Positions 27,201 to 43,041 of a DNA stretch of 64,000 nt are shown here, in pieces. Under the pieces are notes generated by a model, which was not told the DNA's origin, did no database searches, and worked only from the letters and a program-made list of their open reading frames with translations. Location of the stretch: assembly GCF_932526225.1 (NCBI RefSeq), contig NC_064045.1, positions 15,992,442 to 16,056,441 on the forward strand, written 5' to 3'. The translations under genes and the position numbers were made by a program. Source of the DNA: Nematostella vectensis. Taxonomy: Eukaryota; Cnidaria; Anthozoa; Actiniaria; Edwardsiidae. The stretch's first letter is position 1. Each line of letters opens with the position of its first letter.

Positions 27201-30200
27201 TACTTTTCATACTATTGGTATCGTAAACTATCCCAAGCAAAGTCACCATCGGATTGGAGGTTACATTCGGGAAAAGCTTCAGGGTTACATTCGGGACTTT
27301 GTTTTACGAGTGTAACCTCCAAAAGGTTACAATCAATAATTTTTTTCCGAATGTAAATTCCAAAAAGTAACATTAGGAAAAATAAAACAGTATACTCGGA
27401 AAAAAAGGTATATCAATCTATCGAGCGCTATGCTCTATGTTAGAATCTACTTAATCAAGTTATCCAAGGAATCTAGTTAGTTCTTGTGTGCATAAAATAT
27501 GTACAGGATCCTGAACAAAGCATGAGCACATCAAAGATGCTGAGAGTACATAAAAATGTCCCTATACCTTCTTTTTATGTCATGACACACCAAGAACAGT
27601 ATAATTAAGTATCGATATTTAAAAAAAAATAAAGAAAAAAAATAGGCTATCAGCGGGAATCGAACCCGGGTCGCTGCGGTAGTAGTCAAGTGCCCGCAAC
27701 GAAAGACTAACGTGGCATTGCTGAAGGGAATTGTAATGAAAATTACTTTTAATACTATTGGTATCGTAAACTATCCCAAGCAAAGTCACAATCGGACTGG
27801 AGGTTACAATCGGGAAAAGCTTTAGGGTTACATTCGGGAATTTGTTTTACGAGTGTAACCTCCAAAAGGTTACAATCTATATTTTTTTTCCGAATGTAAA
27901 TTCCAAAAAGTAACATTAGGAAAAATAAAACAGTATACTCGGAAAAAAAAGTATATCAATCTATCGAGCGCTATGCTCTATGTTAGAATCTACTTAATCA
28001 AGTTATCCAAGGAATCTAGTTAGTTCTTGTGTGCATAAAATATGTACAGGATCCTGAACAAAGCATGAGCACATCAAAGATGCTGAGAGTACATAAAAAT
28101 GTCCCTATACCTTCTTTTTATGTCATGACACACCAAGAACAGTATAATTAAGTATCGATATTTAAAAAAAAATAAAGAAAAAAAATAGGCTATCAGCGGG
28201 AATCGAACCCGGGTCGCTGCGGTAGTAGTCAAGTGCCCGCAACGAAAGACTAACGTGGCATTGCTGAAGGGAATTGTAATGAAAATTACTTTAAATACTA
28301 TTGGTATCGTAAACTATCCCAAGCAAAGTCACCATCGGACTGGAGGTTACATTCGGGAAAAGCTTTAGGGTTACATTCGGGAATTTGTTTTACGAGTGTA
28401 ACCTCCAAAAGGTTACAATCGATAATTGTTTTTCCGAATGTAAATTCCAAAAAGTAACATTAGGAAAAATAAAACAGTATACTCGGAAAAAAAGGTATAT
28501 CAATCTATCGAGCGCTATGCTCTATGTTAGAATCTACTTAATCAAGTTATCCAAGGAATCTAGTTAGTTCTTGTGTGCATAAAATATGTACAGGATCCTG
28601 AACAAAGCATGAGCACATCAAAGATGCTGAGAGTACATAAAAATGTCCCTATACCTTCTTTTTATGTCATGACACACCAAGATCAGTATAATTAAGTATC
28701 GATATTTAAAAAAAAAAAATAAAGAAAAACAAATAGGCTATCAGCGGGAATCGAACCCGGGTAGCTGCGTTAGTAGTCAAGTGCCCGCAACGAAAGACTA
28801 ACGTGGCATTGCTGAAGGGAATTGTAATGAAAATTACTTTTAATACTATTGGTATCGTAAACTATCCCAAGCAAAGTCACCATCGGACTGGAGGTTACAT
28901 TCGGGAAAAGCTTTAGGGTTACATTCGGGAATTTGTTTTACGAGTGTAACCTCCAAAAGGTTACAATCTATAATTTTTTTCCGAATGTAAATTCCAAAAA
29001 GTAACATTAGGAAAAATAAAACAGTATACTCGGAAAAAAAAGTATATCAATCTATCGAGCGCTATGCTCTATATTAGAATCTACTTAATCAAGTTTTCCA
29101 AGGAATCTAGTTAGTTCTTGTGTGCATAAAATATGTACAGGATCCTGAACAAAGCATGAGCACATCAAAGATGCTGAGAGTACATAAAAATGTCCCTATA
29201 CCTTCTTTTTATGTCATGACACACCAAGAACAGTATAATTAAGTATCGATATTAAAAAAAAAAATAAAGAAAAAAAATAGGCTATCAGCGGGAATCGAAC
29301 CCGGGTCGCTGCGGTAGTAGTCAACTGCCCGCAACGAAAGACTAACGTGGCATTGCTGAAGGGAATTGTAATGAAAATTACTTTTCATACTATTGGTATC
29401 GTAAACTATCCCAAGCAAAGTCACCATCGGATTGGAGGTTACATTCGGGAAAAGCTTCAGGGTTACATTCGGGACTTTGTTTTACGAGTGTAACCTCCTA
29501 AAGGTTACAATCAATAATTTTTTTCCGAATGTAAATTCCAAAAAGTAACATTAGGAAAAATAAAACAGTATACTCGGAAAAAAAGGTATATCAATCTATC
29601 GAGCGCTATGCTCTATGTTAGAATCTACTTAATCAAGTTATCCAAGGAATCTAGTTAGTTCTTGTGTGCATAAAATATGTACAGGATCCTGAACAAAGCA
29701 TGAGCACATCAAAGATGCTGAGAGTACATAAAAATGTCCCTATACCTTCTTTTTATGTCATGACACACCAAGAACAGTATAATTAAGTATCGATATTTAA
29801 AAAAAAATAAAGAAAAAAAATAGGCTATCAGCGGGAATCGAACCCGGGTCGCTGCGGTAGTAGTCAAGTGCCCGCAACGAAAGACTAACGTGGCATTGCT
29901 GAAGGGAATTGTAATGAAAATTACTTTTAATACTATTGGTATCGTAAACTATCCCAAGCAACGTCACCATCGGACTGGAGGTTACAATCGGGAAAAGCTT
30001 TAGGGTTACATTCGGGAATTTGTTTTACGAGTGTAACCTCCAAAAGGTTACAATCTATATTTTTTTTCCGAATGTAAATTCCAAAAAGTAACATTAGGAA
30101 AAATAAAACAGTATACTCGGAAAAAAAAGTATATCAATCTATCGAGCGCTATGCTCTATGTTAGAATCTACTTAATCAAGTTTTCCAAGGAATCTAGTTA

Positions 30201-32900
30201 GTTCTTGTGTGCATAAAATATGTACAGGATCCTGAACAAAGCATGAGCACATCAAAGATGCTGAGAGTACATAAAAATGTCCCTATACCTTCTTTTTATG
30301 TCATGACACACCAAGAACAGTATAATTACGTATCGCTATTTAAAAAAAAATAAAGAAAAAAATAGGCTATCAGCGGGAATCGAACCCGGGTCGCTGCGGT
30401 AGTAGTCAAGTGCCCGCAACGAAAGATTAACGTGGCATTGCTGAAGGGAATTGTAATGAAAATTACTTTTAATACTATTGGTATCGTAAACTATCCCAAG
30501 CAAAGTCACCATCGGACTGGAGGTTACATTCGGGAAAAGCTTTAGGGTTACATTCGGGAATTTGTTTTACGAGTGTAACCTCCAAAAGGTAACAATCGAT
30601 AATTTTTTTTCCGAATGTAAATTCCAAAAAGTAACATTAGGAAAAATAAAACAGTATACTCGGAAAAAAAGGTATATCAATCTATCGAGCGCTATGCTCT
30701 ATGTTAGAATCTACTTAATCAAGTTATCCAAGGAATCTAGTTAGTTCTTGTGTGCATAAAATATGTACAGGATCCTGAACAAAGCATGAGCACATCAAAG
30801 ATGCTGAGAGTACATAAAAATGTCCCTATACCTTCTTTTTATGTCATGACACACCAAGAACAGTATAATTAAGTATCGATATTTTAAAAAAAATAAAGAA
30901 AAAAAATAGGCTATCAGCGGGAATCGAACCCGGGTCGCTGCGGTAGTAGTCAAGTGCCCGCAACGAAAGACTAACGTGGCATTGCTGAAGGGAATTGTAA
31001 TGAAAATTACTTTTAATACTATTGGTATCGTAAACTATCCCAAGCAAAGTCACCATCGGACTGGAGGTTACATTCGGGAAAAGCTTTAGGGTTACATTCG
31101 GGAATTTGTTTTACGAGTGTAACCTCCAAAAGGTTACAATCGATAATTTTTTTTCCGAATGTAAATTCCAAAAAGTAACATTAGGAAAAATAAAACAGTA
31201 TACTCGGAAAAAAAGGTATATCAATCTATCGAGCGCTATGCTCTATTTTAGAATCTACTTAATCAAGTTATCCAAGGAATCTAGTTAGTTCTTGTGTGCA
31301 TAAAATATGTACAGGATCCGGAACAAAGCATGAGCACATCAAAGATGCTGAGAGTACATAAAAATGTCCCTATACCTTCTTTTTATGTCATGACACACCA
31401 AGAACAGTATAATTAAGTATCGATATTTAAAAAAAAAATAAAGAAAAAAAAAAAAAATAGGCTATCAGCGGGAATCGAACCCGGGTCGTTTCGTTAGTAG
31501 TCAAGTGCCCGCAACGAAAGACTAACGTGGCATTGCTGAAGGGAATCGTAATGAAAATTACTTTTAATACTATTGGTATCGTAAACTATCCCAAGCAAAG
31601 TCAACATCGGACTGGAGGTTACATTCGGGAAAAGCTTCAGGGTTACATTCGGGAATTTGTTTTACGAGTGTAACCTCCAAAAGGTTACAATCAATAATTT
31701 TTTTTCCGAATGTAAATTCCAAAAAGTAACATTAGGAAAAATAAAACAGTATACTCGGAAAAAAAGGTATATCAATCTATCGAGCGCTATGCTCTATGTT
31801 AGAATCTACTTAATCAAGTTATCCAAGCAATCTAGTTAGTTCTTGTGCGCATAAAATATGTACAGGATCCTGAACAAAGCATGAGCACATCAAAGATGCT
31901 GAGAGTACATAAAAATGTCCCTATACCTTCTTTTTATGTCATGACACACCAAGAACAGTATAATTAAGTATCGATATTTAAAAAAAAAATAAAGAAAAAA
32001 AAAATAGGCTATCAGCGGGAATCGAACCCGGGTCGCTGCGGTAGTAGTCAAGTGCCCGCAACGAAAGATTAACGTGGCATTGCTGAAGGGAATTGTAATG
32101 AAAATTACTTTTAATACTATTGGTATCGTAAACTATCCCAACCAAAGTCACCATCGGACTGGAGGTTACATTCGGGAAAAGCTTTAGGGTTACATTCGGG
32201 AATTTGTTTTACGAGTGTAACCTCCAAAAGGTTACAATCGATAATTTTTTTTCCGAATGTAAATTCCAAAAAGTAACATTAGGAAAAATAAAACAGTATA
32301 CTCGGAAAAAAAGGTATATCAATCTATCGAGCGCTATGCTCTATGTTAGAATCTACTTAATCAAGTTATCCAAGGAATCTAGTTAGTTCTTGTGTGCATA
32401 AAATATGTACAGGATCCGGAACAAAGCATGAGCACATCAAAGATGCTGAGAGTACATAAAAATGTCCCTATACCTTCTTTTTATGTCATGACACACCAAG
32501 AACAGTATAATTAAGTATCGATATTTAAAAAAAAATAAAGAAAAAAAATAGGCTATCAGCGGGAATCGAACCCGGGTCGCTGCGGTAGTAGTCAAGTGCC
32601 CGCAACGAAAGACTAACGTGGCATTGCTGAAGGGAATTGTAATGAAAATTACTTTTAATACTATTGGTATCGTAAACTATCCCAAGCAAAGTCACCATCG
32701 GACTGGAGGTTACATTCGGGAAAAGCTTTAGGGTTACATTCGGGAATTTGTTTTACGAGTGTAACCTCCAAAAGGTTACAATCTATAATTTTTTTCCGAA
32801 TGTAAATTCCAAAAAGTAACATTAGGAAAAATAAAACAGTATACTCGGAAAAAAAAGTATATCAATCTATCGAGCGCTATGCTCTATATTAGAATCTACT
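21294..32900 (+). repeat. Seventeen-monomer offset duplication (~9268 bp)
   Basis: A run of variant monomers starting near 21294, 21838, 22389 and 22936 reappears near 30562, 31106, 31657 and 32204, always 9268 bp later. The rare change to gtcgtttcgttag is shared by ~22218 and ~31485. Between these runs, a shorter pattern marked by tttcatactattgg (24480, 27206, 29384) shows 4-5-monomer spacing, so several rounds of unequal exchange are superimposed. Borders are approximate. Confidence 0.7.
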
Positions 32901-35900
32901 TAATCAAGTTTTCCAAGGAATCTAGTTAGTTCTTGTGTGCATAAAATATGTACAGGATCCTGAACAAAGCATGAGCACATCAAAGATGCTGAGAGTACAT
33001 AAAAATGTCCCTATACCTTCTTTTTATGTCATGACACACCAAGAACAGTATAATTAAGTATCGATATTTAAAAAAAAATAAAGAAAAAAAATAGGCTATC
33101 AGCGGGAATCGAACCCGGGTCGCTGCGGTAGTAGTCAAGTGCCCGCAACGAAAGATTAACGTGGCATTGCTGAAGGGAATTGTAATGAAAATTACTTTTA
33201 ATACTATTGGTATCGTAAACTATCCCAACCAAAGTCACCATCGGACTGGAGGTTACATTCGGGAAAAGCTTTAGGGTTACATTCGGGAATTTGTTTTACG
33301 AGTGTAACCTCCAAAAGGTTACAATCGATAATTTTTTTTCCGAATGTAAATTCCAAAAAGTAACATTAGGAAAAATAAAACAGTATACTCGGAAAAAAAG
33401 GTATATCAATCTATCGAGCGCTATGCTCTATGTTAGAATCTACTTAATCAAGTTATCCAAGGAATCTAGTTAGTTCTTGTGTGCATAAAATATGTACAGG
33501 ATCCTGAACAAAGCATGAGCACATCAAAGATGCTGAGAGTACATAAAAATGTCCCTATACCTTCTTTTTATGTCATGACACACCAAGAACAGTATAATTA
33601 AGTATCGATATTTAAAAAAAAATAAAGAAAAAAAATAGGCTATCAGCGGGAATCGAACCGGGGTCGCTGCGGTAGTAGTCAAGTGCCCGCAACGAAAGAC
33701 TAACGTGGCATTGCTGAAGGGAATTGTAATGAAAATTACTTTTAATACTATTGGTATCGTAAACTATCCCAAGCAAAGTCACCATCGGACTGGAGGTTAC
33801 ATTCGGGAAAAGCTTTAGGGTTACATTCGGGAATTTGTTTTACGAGTGTAACCTCCAAAAGGTTACAATCGATAATTGTTTTTCCGAATGTAAATTCCAA
33901 AAAGTAACATTAGGAAAAATAAAACAGTATACTCGGAAAAAAAGGTATATCAATCTATCGAGCGCTATGCTCTATGTTAGAATCTACTTAATCAAGTTAT
34001 CCAAGGAATCTAGTTAGTTCTTGTGTGCATAAAATATGTACAGGATCCTGAACAAAGCATGAGCACATCAAAGATGCTGAGAGTACATAAAAATGTCCCT
34101 ATACCTTCTTTTTATGTCATGACACACCAAGATCAGTATAATTAAGTATCGATATTTAAAAAAAAAAATAAAGAAAAACAAATAGGCTATCAGCGGGAAT
34201 CGAACCCGGGTAGCTGCGTTAGTAGTCAAGTGCCCGCAACGAAAGACTAACGTGGCATTGCTGAAGGGAATTGTAATGAAAATTACTTTTAATACTATTG
34301 GTATCGTAAACTATCCCAAGCAAAGTCACCATCGGACTGGAGGTTACATTCGGGAAAAGCTTTAGGGTTACATTCGGGAATTTGTTTTACGAGTGTAACC
34401 TCCAAAAGGTTACAATCTATAATTTTTTTCCGAATGTAAATTCCAAAAAGTAACATTAGGAAAAATAAAACAGTATACTCGGAAAAAAAAGTATATCAAT
34501 CTATCGAGCGCTATGCTCTATATTAGAATCTACTTAATCAAGTTTTCCAAGGAATCTAGTTAGTTCTTGTGTGCATAAAATATGTACAGGATCCTGAACA
34601 AAGCATGAGCACATCAAAGATGCTGAGAGTACATAAAAATGTCCCTATACCTTCTTTTTATGTCATGACACACCAAGAACAGTATAATTAAGTATCGATA
34701 TTAAAAAAAAAAATAAAGAAAAAAAATAGGCTATCAGCGGGAATCGAACCCGGGTCGCTGCGGTAGTAGTCAACTGCCCGCAACGAAAGACTAACGTGGC
34801 ATTGCTGAAGGGAATTGTAATGAAAATTACTTTTCATACTATTGGTATCGTAAACTATCCCAAGCAAAGTCACCATCGGATTGGAGGTTACATTCGGGAA
34901 AAGCTTCAGGGTTACATTCGGGACTTTGTTTTACGAGTGTAACCTCCAAAAGGTTACAATCAATAATTTTTTTCCGAATGTAAATTCCAAAAAGTAACAT
35001 TAGGAAAAATAAAACAGTATACTCGGAAAAAAAGGTATATCAATCTATCGAGCGCTATGCTCTATGTTAGAATCTACTTAATCAAGTTATCCAAGGAATC
35101 TAGTTAGTTCTTGTGTGCATAAAATATGTACAGGATCCTGAACAAAGCATGAGCACATCAAAGATGCTGAGAGTACATAAAAATGTCCCTATACCTTCTT
35201 TTTATGTCATGACACACCAAGAACAGTATAATTAAGTATCGATATTTAAAAAAAAATAAAGAAAAAAAATAGGCTATCAGCGGGAATCGAACCCGGGTCG
35301 CTGCGGTAGTAGTCAAGTGCCCGCAACGAAAGACTAACGTGGCATTGCTGAAGGGAATTGTAATGAAAATTACTTTTAATACTATTGGTATCGTAAACTA
35401 TCCCAAGCAAAGTCACCATCGGACTGGAGGTTACATTCGGGAAAAGCTTTAGGGTTACATTCGGGAATTTGTTTTACGAGTGTAACCTCCAAAAGGTTAC
35501 AATCGATAATTTTTTTTCCGAATGTAAATTCCAAAAAGTAACATTAGGAAAACTAAAACAGTATACTCGGAAAAAAAGGTATATCAATCTATCGAGCGCT
35601 ATGCTCTATTTTAGAATCTACTTAATCAAGTTATCCAAGGAATCTAGTTAGTTCTTGTGTGCATAAAATATGTACAGGATCCGGAACAAAGCATGAGCAC
35701 ATCAAAGATGCTGAGAGTACATAAAAATGTCCCTATACCTTCTTTTTATGTCATGACACACCAAGATCAGTATAATTAAGTATCGATATTTAAAAAAAAA
35801 AAATAAAGAAAAACAAATAGGCTATCAGCGGGAATCGAACCCGGGTAGCTGCGTTAGTAGTCAAGTGCCCGCAACGAAAGACTAACGTGGCATTGCTGAA

Positions 35901-38900
35901 GGGAATTGTAATGAAAATTACTTTTAATACTATTGGTATCGTAAACTATCCCAAGCAAAGTCACCATCGGACTGGAGGTTACATTCGGGAAAAGCTTTAG
36001 GGTTACATTCGGGAATTTGTTTTACGAGTGTAACCTCCAAAAGGTTACAATCTATAATTTTTTTCCGAATGTAAATTCCAAAAAGTAACATTAGGAAAAA
36101 TAAAACAGTATACTCGGAAAAAAAAGTATATCAATCTATCGAGCGCTATGCTCTATATTAGAATCTACTTAATCAAGTTTTCCAAGGAATCTAGTTAGTT
36201 CTTGTGTGCATAAAATATGTACAGGATCCTGAACAAAGCATGAGCACATCAAAGATGCTGAGAGTACATAAAAATGTCCCTATACCTTCTTTTTATGTCA
36301 TGACACACCAAGAACAGTATAATTAAGTATCGATATTAAAAAAAAAAATAAAGAAAAAAATAGGCTATCAGCGGGAATCGAACCCGGGTCGCTGCGGTAG
36401 TAGTCAACTGCCCGCAACGAAAGACTAACGTGGCATTGCTGAAGGGAATTGTAATGAAAATTACTTTTCATACTATTGGTATCGTAAACTATCCCAAGCA
36501 AAGTCACCATCGGATTGGAGGTTACATTCGGGAAAAGCTTCAGGGTTACATTCGGGACTTTGTTTTACGAGTGTAACCTCCAAAAGGTTACAATCAATAA
36601 TTTTTTTCCGAATGTAAATTCCAAAAAGTAACATTAGGAAAAATAAAACAGTATACTCGGAAAAAAAGGTATATCAATCTATCGAGCGCTATGCTCTATG
36701 TTAGAATCTACTTAATCAAGTTATCCAAGGAATCTAGTTAGTTCTTGTGTGCATAAAATATGTACAGGATCCTGAACAAAGCATGAGCACATCAAAGATG
36801 CTGAGAGTACATAAAAATGTCCCTATACCTTCTTTTTATGTCATGACACACCAAGAACAGTATAATTAAGTATCGATATTTAAAAAAAAATAAAGAAAAA
36901 AAATAGGCTATCAGCGGGAATCGAACCCGGGTCGCTGCGGTAGTAGTCAAGTGCCCGCAACGAAAGACTAACGTGGCATTGCTGAAGGGAATTGTAATGA
37001 AAATTACTTTTAATACTATTGGTATCGTAAACTATCCCAAGCAAAGTCACCATCGGACTGGAGGTTACATTCGGGAAAAGCTTTAGGGTTACATTCGGGA
37101 ATTTGTTTTACGAGTGTAACCTCCAAAAGGTTACAATCGATAATTTTTTTTCCGAATGTAAATTCCAAAAAGTAACATTAGGAAAACTAAAACAGTATAC
37201 TCGGAAAAAAAGGTATATCAATCTATCGAGCGCTATGCTCTATTTTAGAATCTACTTAATCAAGTTATCCAAGGAATCTAGTTAGTTCTTGTGTGCATAA
37301 AATATGTACAGGATCCGGAACAAAGCATGAGCACATCAAAGATGCTGAGAGTACATAAAAATGTCCCTATACCTTCTTTTTATGTCATGACACACCAAGA
37401 TCAGTATAATTAAGTATCGATATTTAAAAAAAAAAAATAAAGAAAAACAAATAGGCTATCAGCGGGAATCGAACCCGGGTAGCTGCGTTAGTAGTCAAGT
37501 GCCCGCAACGAAAGACTAACGTGGCATTGCTGAAGGGAATTGTAATGAAAATTACTTTTAATACTATTGGTATCGTAAACTATCCCAAGCAAAGTCACCA
37601 TCGGACTGGAGGTTACATTCGGGAAAAGCTTTAGGGTTACATTCGGGAATTTGTTTTACGAGTGTAACCTCCAAAAGGTTACAATCTATAATTTTTTTCC
37701 GAATGTAAATTCCAAAAAGTAACATTAGGAAAAATAAAACAGTATACTCGGAAAAAAAAGTATATCAATCTATCGAGCGCTATGCTCTATATTAGAATCT
37801 ACTTAATCAAGTTTTCCAAGGAATCTAGTTAGTTCTTGTGTGCATAAAATATGTACAGGATCCTGAACAAAGCATGAGCACATCAAAGATGCTGAGAGTA
37901 CATAAAAATGTCCCTATACCTTCTTTTTATGTCATGACACACCAAGAACAGTATAATTAAGTATCGATATTAAAAAAAAAAAAAAAGAAAAAAAATAGGC
38001 TATCAGCGGGAATCGAACCCGGGTCGCTGCGGTAGTAGTCAACTGCCCGCAACGAAAGACTAACGTGGCATTGCTGAAGGGAATTGTAATGAAAATTACT
38101 TTTTATACTATTGGTATCGTAAACTATCCCAAGCAAAGTCACCATCGGATTGGAGGTTACATTCGGGAAAAGCTTCAGGGTTACATTCGGGACTTTGTTT
38201 TACGAGTGTAACCTCCAAAAGGTTACAATCAATAATTTTTTTCCGAATGTAAATTCCAAAAAGTAACATTAGGAAAAATAAAACAGTATACTCGGAAAAA
38301 AAGGTATATCAATCTATCGAGCGCTATGCTCTATGTTAGAATCTACTTAATCAAGTTATCCAAGGAATCTAGTTAGTTCTTGTGTGCATAAAATATGTAC
38401 AGGATCCTGAACAAAGCATGAGCACATCAAAGATGCTGAGAGTACATAAAAATGTCCCTATACCTTCTTTTTATGTCATGACACACCAAGAACAGTATAA
38501 TTAAGTATCGATATTTAAAAAAAAATAATAAAGAAAAACAAAATAGGCTATCATCGGGAATCGAACCCGGGTCGCTGCGTTAGTAGTGAAGTGCCCGCAA
38601 CGAAAGACTAACGTGGCATTGATGAAGGGAATTGTAATAAAAATTACTTTTAATACTATTGGTATCGTAAACTATCCCAAGCAAAGTCACCATCGGACTG
38701 GAGGTTACATTCGGGAAAAGCTTTAGGGTTACATTCGGGAATTTGTTTTACGAGTGTAACCTCCAAAAGGTTACAATCGATAATTTTTTTTCCGAATGTA
38801 AATTCCAAAAAGTAACATTAGGAAAAATAAAACAGTATACTCGGAAAAAAAGGTATATCAATCTATCGAGCGCTATGCTCTATTTTAGAATCTACTTAAT

Positions 38901-41900
38901 CAAGTTATCCAAGGAACCTAGTTAGTTCTTGTGTGCATAAAATATGTACAAGATCCTGAACAAAGCATGAGCACATCAAAGATGCTGAGAGTACATCAAA
39001 ATGTCCCTATACCTTCTTTTTATGTCATGACACACCAAGAACAGTATAATTAAGTATCGATATTTAAAAAAAAAATAAAGAAAAAAAAAATAGGCTATCA
39101 GCGGGAATCGAACCCGGGTCGTTGCGTTAGTAGTCAAGTGCCCGCAACGAAAGACTAACGTGGCATTGCTGAAGGGAATAGTAATGAAAATTACTTTTAA
39201 TACTATTGGTATCGTAAACTATCCCAAGCAAAGTCAACATCGGACTGGAGGTTACATTCGGGAAAAGCTTCAGGGTTACATTCGGGAATTTGTTTTACGA
39301 GTGTAACCTCCAAAAGGTTACAATCAATAATTTTTTTTCCGAATGTAAATTCCAAAAAGTAACATTAGGAAAAATAAAACAGTATACTCGGAAAAAAAGG
39401 TATATCAATCTATCGAGCGCTATGCTCTATGTTAGAATCTACTTAATCAAGTTATCCAAGGAATCTAGTTAGTTCTTGTGCGCATAAAATATGTACAGGA
39501 TCCTGAACAAAGCATGAGCACATCAAAGATGCTGAGAGTACATAAAAATGTCCCTATGCCTTCTTTTTATGTCATGACACACCAAGAACAGTATAATTAA
39601 GTATCGATATTTAAAAAAAATAAAGAAAAAAATAGGCTATCAGCGGGAATCGAACCCGGGTCGCTGCGGTAGTAGTCAAGTGCCCGCAACGAAAGACTAA
39701 CGTGGCATTGCTGAAGGGAATTGTAATGAAAATTACTTTTAATACTATTGGTATCGTAAACTATCCCAAGCAAAGTCACCATCGGACTGGAGGTTACATT
39801 CGGGAAAAGCTTTAGGGTTACATTCGGGAATTTGTTTTACGAGTGTAACCTCCAAAAGGTTACAATCAATAATTTTTTTCCGAATGTAAATTCCAAAAAG
39901 TAACATTAGGAAAAATAAAACAGTATACTCGGAAAAAAAGGTATATCAATCTATCGAGCGCTATGCTCTATGTTAGAATCTACTTAATCAAGTTTTCCAA
40001 GGAATCTAGTTAGTTCCTGTGTGCATAAAATATGTACAGGATCCTGAACAAAGCATGAGCACATCAAAGATGCTGAGAGTACATAAAAATGTCCCTATAC
40101 CTTCTTTTTATGTCATGACACACCAAGAACAGTATAATTAAGTATCGATATTTAAAAAAAAAAATAAAGAAAAAAATAGGCTATCAGCGGGAATCGAACC
40201 CGGGTCGCTGCGGTAGTAGTCAAGTGCCCGCAACCAAAGACTAACGTGGCATTGCTGAAGGGAATTGTAATGAAAATTACTTTTAATACTATTGGTATCG
40301 TAAACTATCCCAAGCAAAGTCACCATCGGATTGGAGGTTACATTCGGGAAAAGCTTCAGGGTTACATTCGGGACTTTGTTTTACGAGTGTAACCTCCAAA
40401 AGGTTACAATCAATAATTTTTTTCCGAATGTAAATTCCAAAAAGTAACATAAGGAAAAATAAAACAGTATACTCGGAAAAAAAGGTATATCAATCTATCG
40501 AGCGCTATGCTCTATGTTAGAATCTACTTAATCAAGTTATCCAAGGAATCTAGTTAGTTCTTGTGTGCATAAAATATGTACAGGATCCTGAACAAAGCAT
40601 GAGCACATCAAAGATGCTGAGAGTACATAAAAATGTCCCTATACCTTCTTTTTATGTCATGACACACCAAGAACAGTATAATTAAGTATCGATATTTAAA
40701 AAAAAATAATAAAGAAAAACAAAATAGGCTATCAGCGGGAATCGAACCCGGGTCGCTGCGGTAGTAGTCAACTGCCCGCAACGAAAGACTAACGTGGCAT
40801 TGCTGAAGGGAATTGTAATGAAAATTACTTTTAATACTATTGGTATCGTAAACTATCCCAAGCAAAGTCACCATCGGACTGGAGGTTACATTCGGGAAAA
40901 GCTTTAGGGTTACATTCGGGAATTTGTTTTACGAGTGTAACCTCCAAAAGGTTACAATCGATAATTTTTTTTCCGAATGTAAATTCCAAAAAGTAACATT
41001 AGGAAAAATAAAACAGTATACTCGGAAAAAAGGTATATCAATCTATCGAGCGCTATGCTCTATTTTAGAATCTACTTAATCAAGTTATCCAAGGAATCTA
41101 GTTAGTTCTTGTGTGCATAAAATATGTACAGGATCCGGAACAAAGCATGAGCACATCAAAGATGCTGAGAGTACATAAAAATGTCCCTATACCTTCTTTT
41201 TATGTCATGACAAACCAAGAACAGTATAATTAAGTATCGATATTTAAAAAAAAATAAAGAAAAAAAAAATAGGCTATCAGCGGGAATCGAACCCGGGTCG
41301 TTGCGTTAGTAGTCAAGTGCCCGCAACGAAAGACTAACGTGGCATTGCTGAAGGGAATAGTAATGAAAATTACTTTTAATACTATTGGTATCGTAAACTA
41401 TCCCAAGCAAAGTCAACATCGGACTGGATGTTACATTCGGGAAAAGCTTCATTGTTACATTCGGGAATTTGTTTTACGAGTGTAACCTCCAAAAGGTTAC
41501 AATCAATAATTTTTTTTCCGAATGTAAATTTCAAAAAGTAACATTAGGAAAAATAAAACAGTATACTCGGAAAAAAAGGTATATCAATCTATCGAGCGCT
41601 ATGCTCTATGTTAGAATCTACTTAATCAAGTTATCCAAGGAATCTAGTTAGTTCTTGTGCGCATAAAATATGTACAGGATCCTGAACAAAGCATGAGCAC
41701 ATCAAAGATGCTGAGAGTACATAAAAATGTCCCTATGCCTTCTTTTTATGTCATGACACACCAAGAACAGTATAATTAAGTATCGATATTTAAAAAAAAA
41801 ATAAAGAAAAAAATAGGCTATCAGCGGGAATCGAACCCGGGTCGCTGCGGTAGTAGTCAAGTGCCCGCAACGAAAGACTAACGTGGCATTGCTGAAGGGA

Positions 41901-43041
41901 ATTGTAATGAAAATTACTTTTAATACTATTGGTATCGTAAACTATCCCAAGCAAAGTCACCATCGGACTGGAGGTTACATTCGGGAAAAGCTTTAGGGTT
42001 ACATTCGGGAATTTGTTTTACGAGTGTAACCTCCAAAAGGTTACAATCTATAATTTTTTTCCGAATGTAAATTCCAAAAAGTAACATTAGGAAAAATAAA
42101 ACAGTATACTCGGAAAAAAAAGTATATCAATCTATCGAGCGCTATGCTCTATGTTAGAATCTACTTAATCAAGTTTTCCAAGGAATCTAGTTAGTTCTTG
42201 TGTGCATAAAATATGTACAGGATCCTGAACAAAGCATGAGCACATCAAAGATGCTGAGAGTACATAAAAATGTCCCTATACCTTCTTTTTATGTCATGAC
42301 ACACCAAGAACAGTATAATTAAGTAACGCTATTTAAAAAAAAATAAAGAAAAAAATAGGCTATCAGCGGGAATCGAACCCGGGTCGCTGCGGTAGTAGTC
42401 AAGTGCCCGCAACGAAAGACTAACGTGGCATTGCTGAAGGGAATTGTAATGAAAATTACTTTTAATACTATTGGTATCGTAAACTATCCCAAGCAAAGTC
42501 ACCATCGGATTGGAGGTTACATTCGGGAAAAGCTTCAGGGTTACATTCGGGAATTTGTTTTACGAGTGTAACCTCCAAAAGGTTACAATCAATAATTTTT
42601 TTCCGAATGTAAATTCCAAAAAGTAACATTAGGAAAAATAAAACAGTATACTTGGAAAAAAAGGTATATCAATCTATCGAGCGCTATGCTCTATGTTAGA
42701 ATCTACTTAATCAAGTTATCCAAGGAATCTAGTTAGTTCTTGTGTGCATAAAATATGTACAGGATCCTGAACAAAGCATGAGCACATCAAAGATGCTGAG
42801 AGTACATAAAAATGTCCCTATACCTTCTTTTTATGTCATGACACACCAAGAACAGTATAATTAAGTATCGATATTTAAAAAAAAAATAATAAAGAAAAAC
42901 AAAATAGGCTATCAGCGGGAATCGAACCCGGGTCGCTGCGTTAGTAGTCAAGTGCCCGCAACGAAAGACTAACGTGGCATTGCTGAAGGGAATTGTAATG
43001 AAAACTACTTTTGATACTATTGGTATCGTAAACTATCCCAA

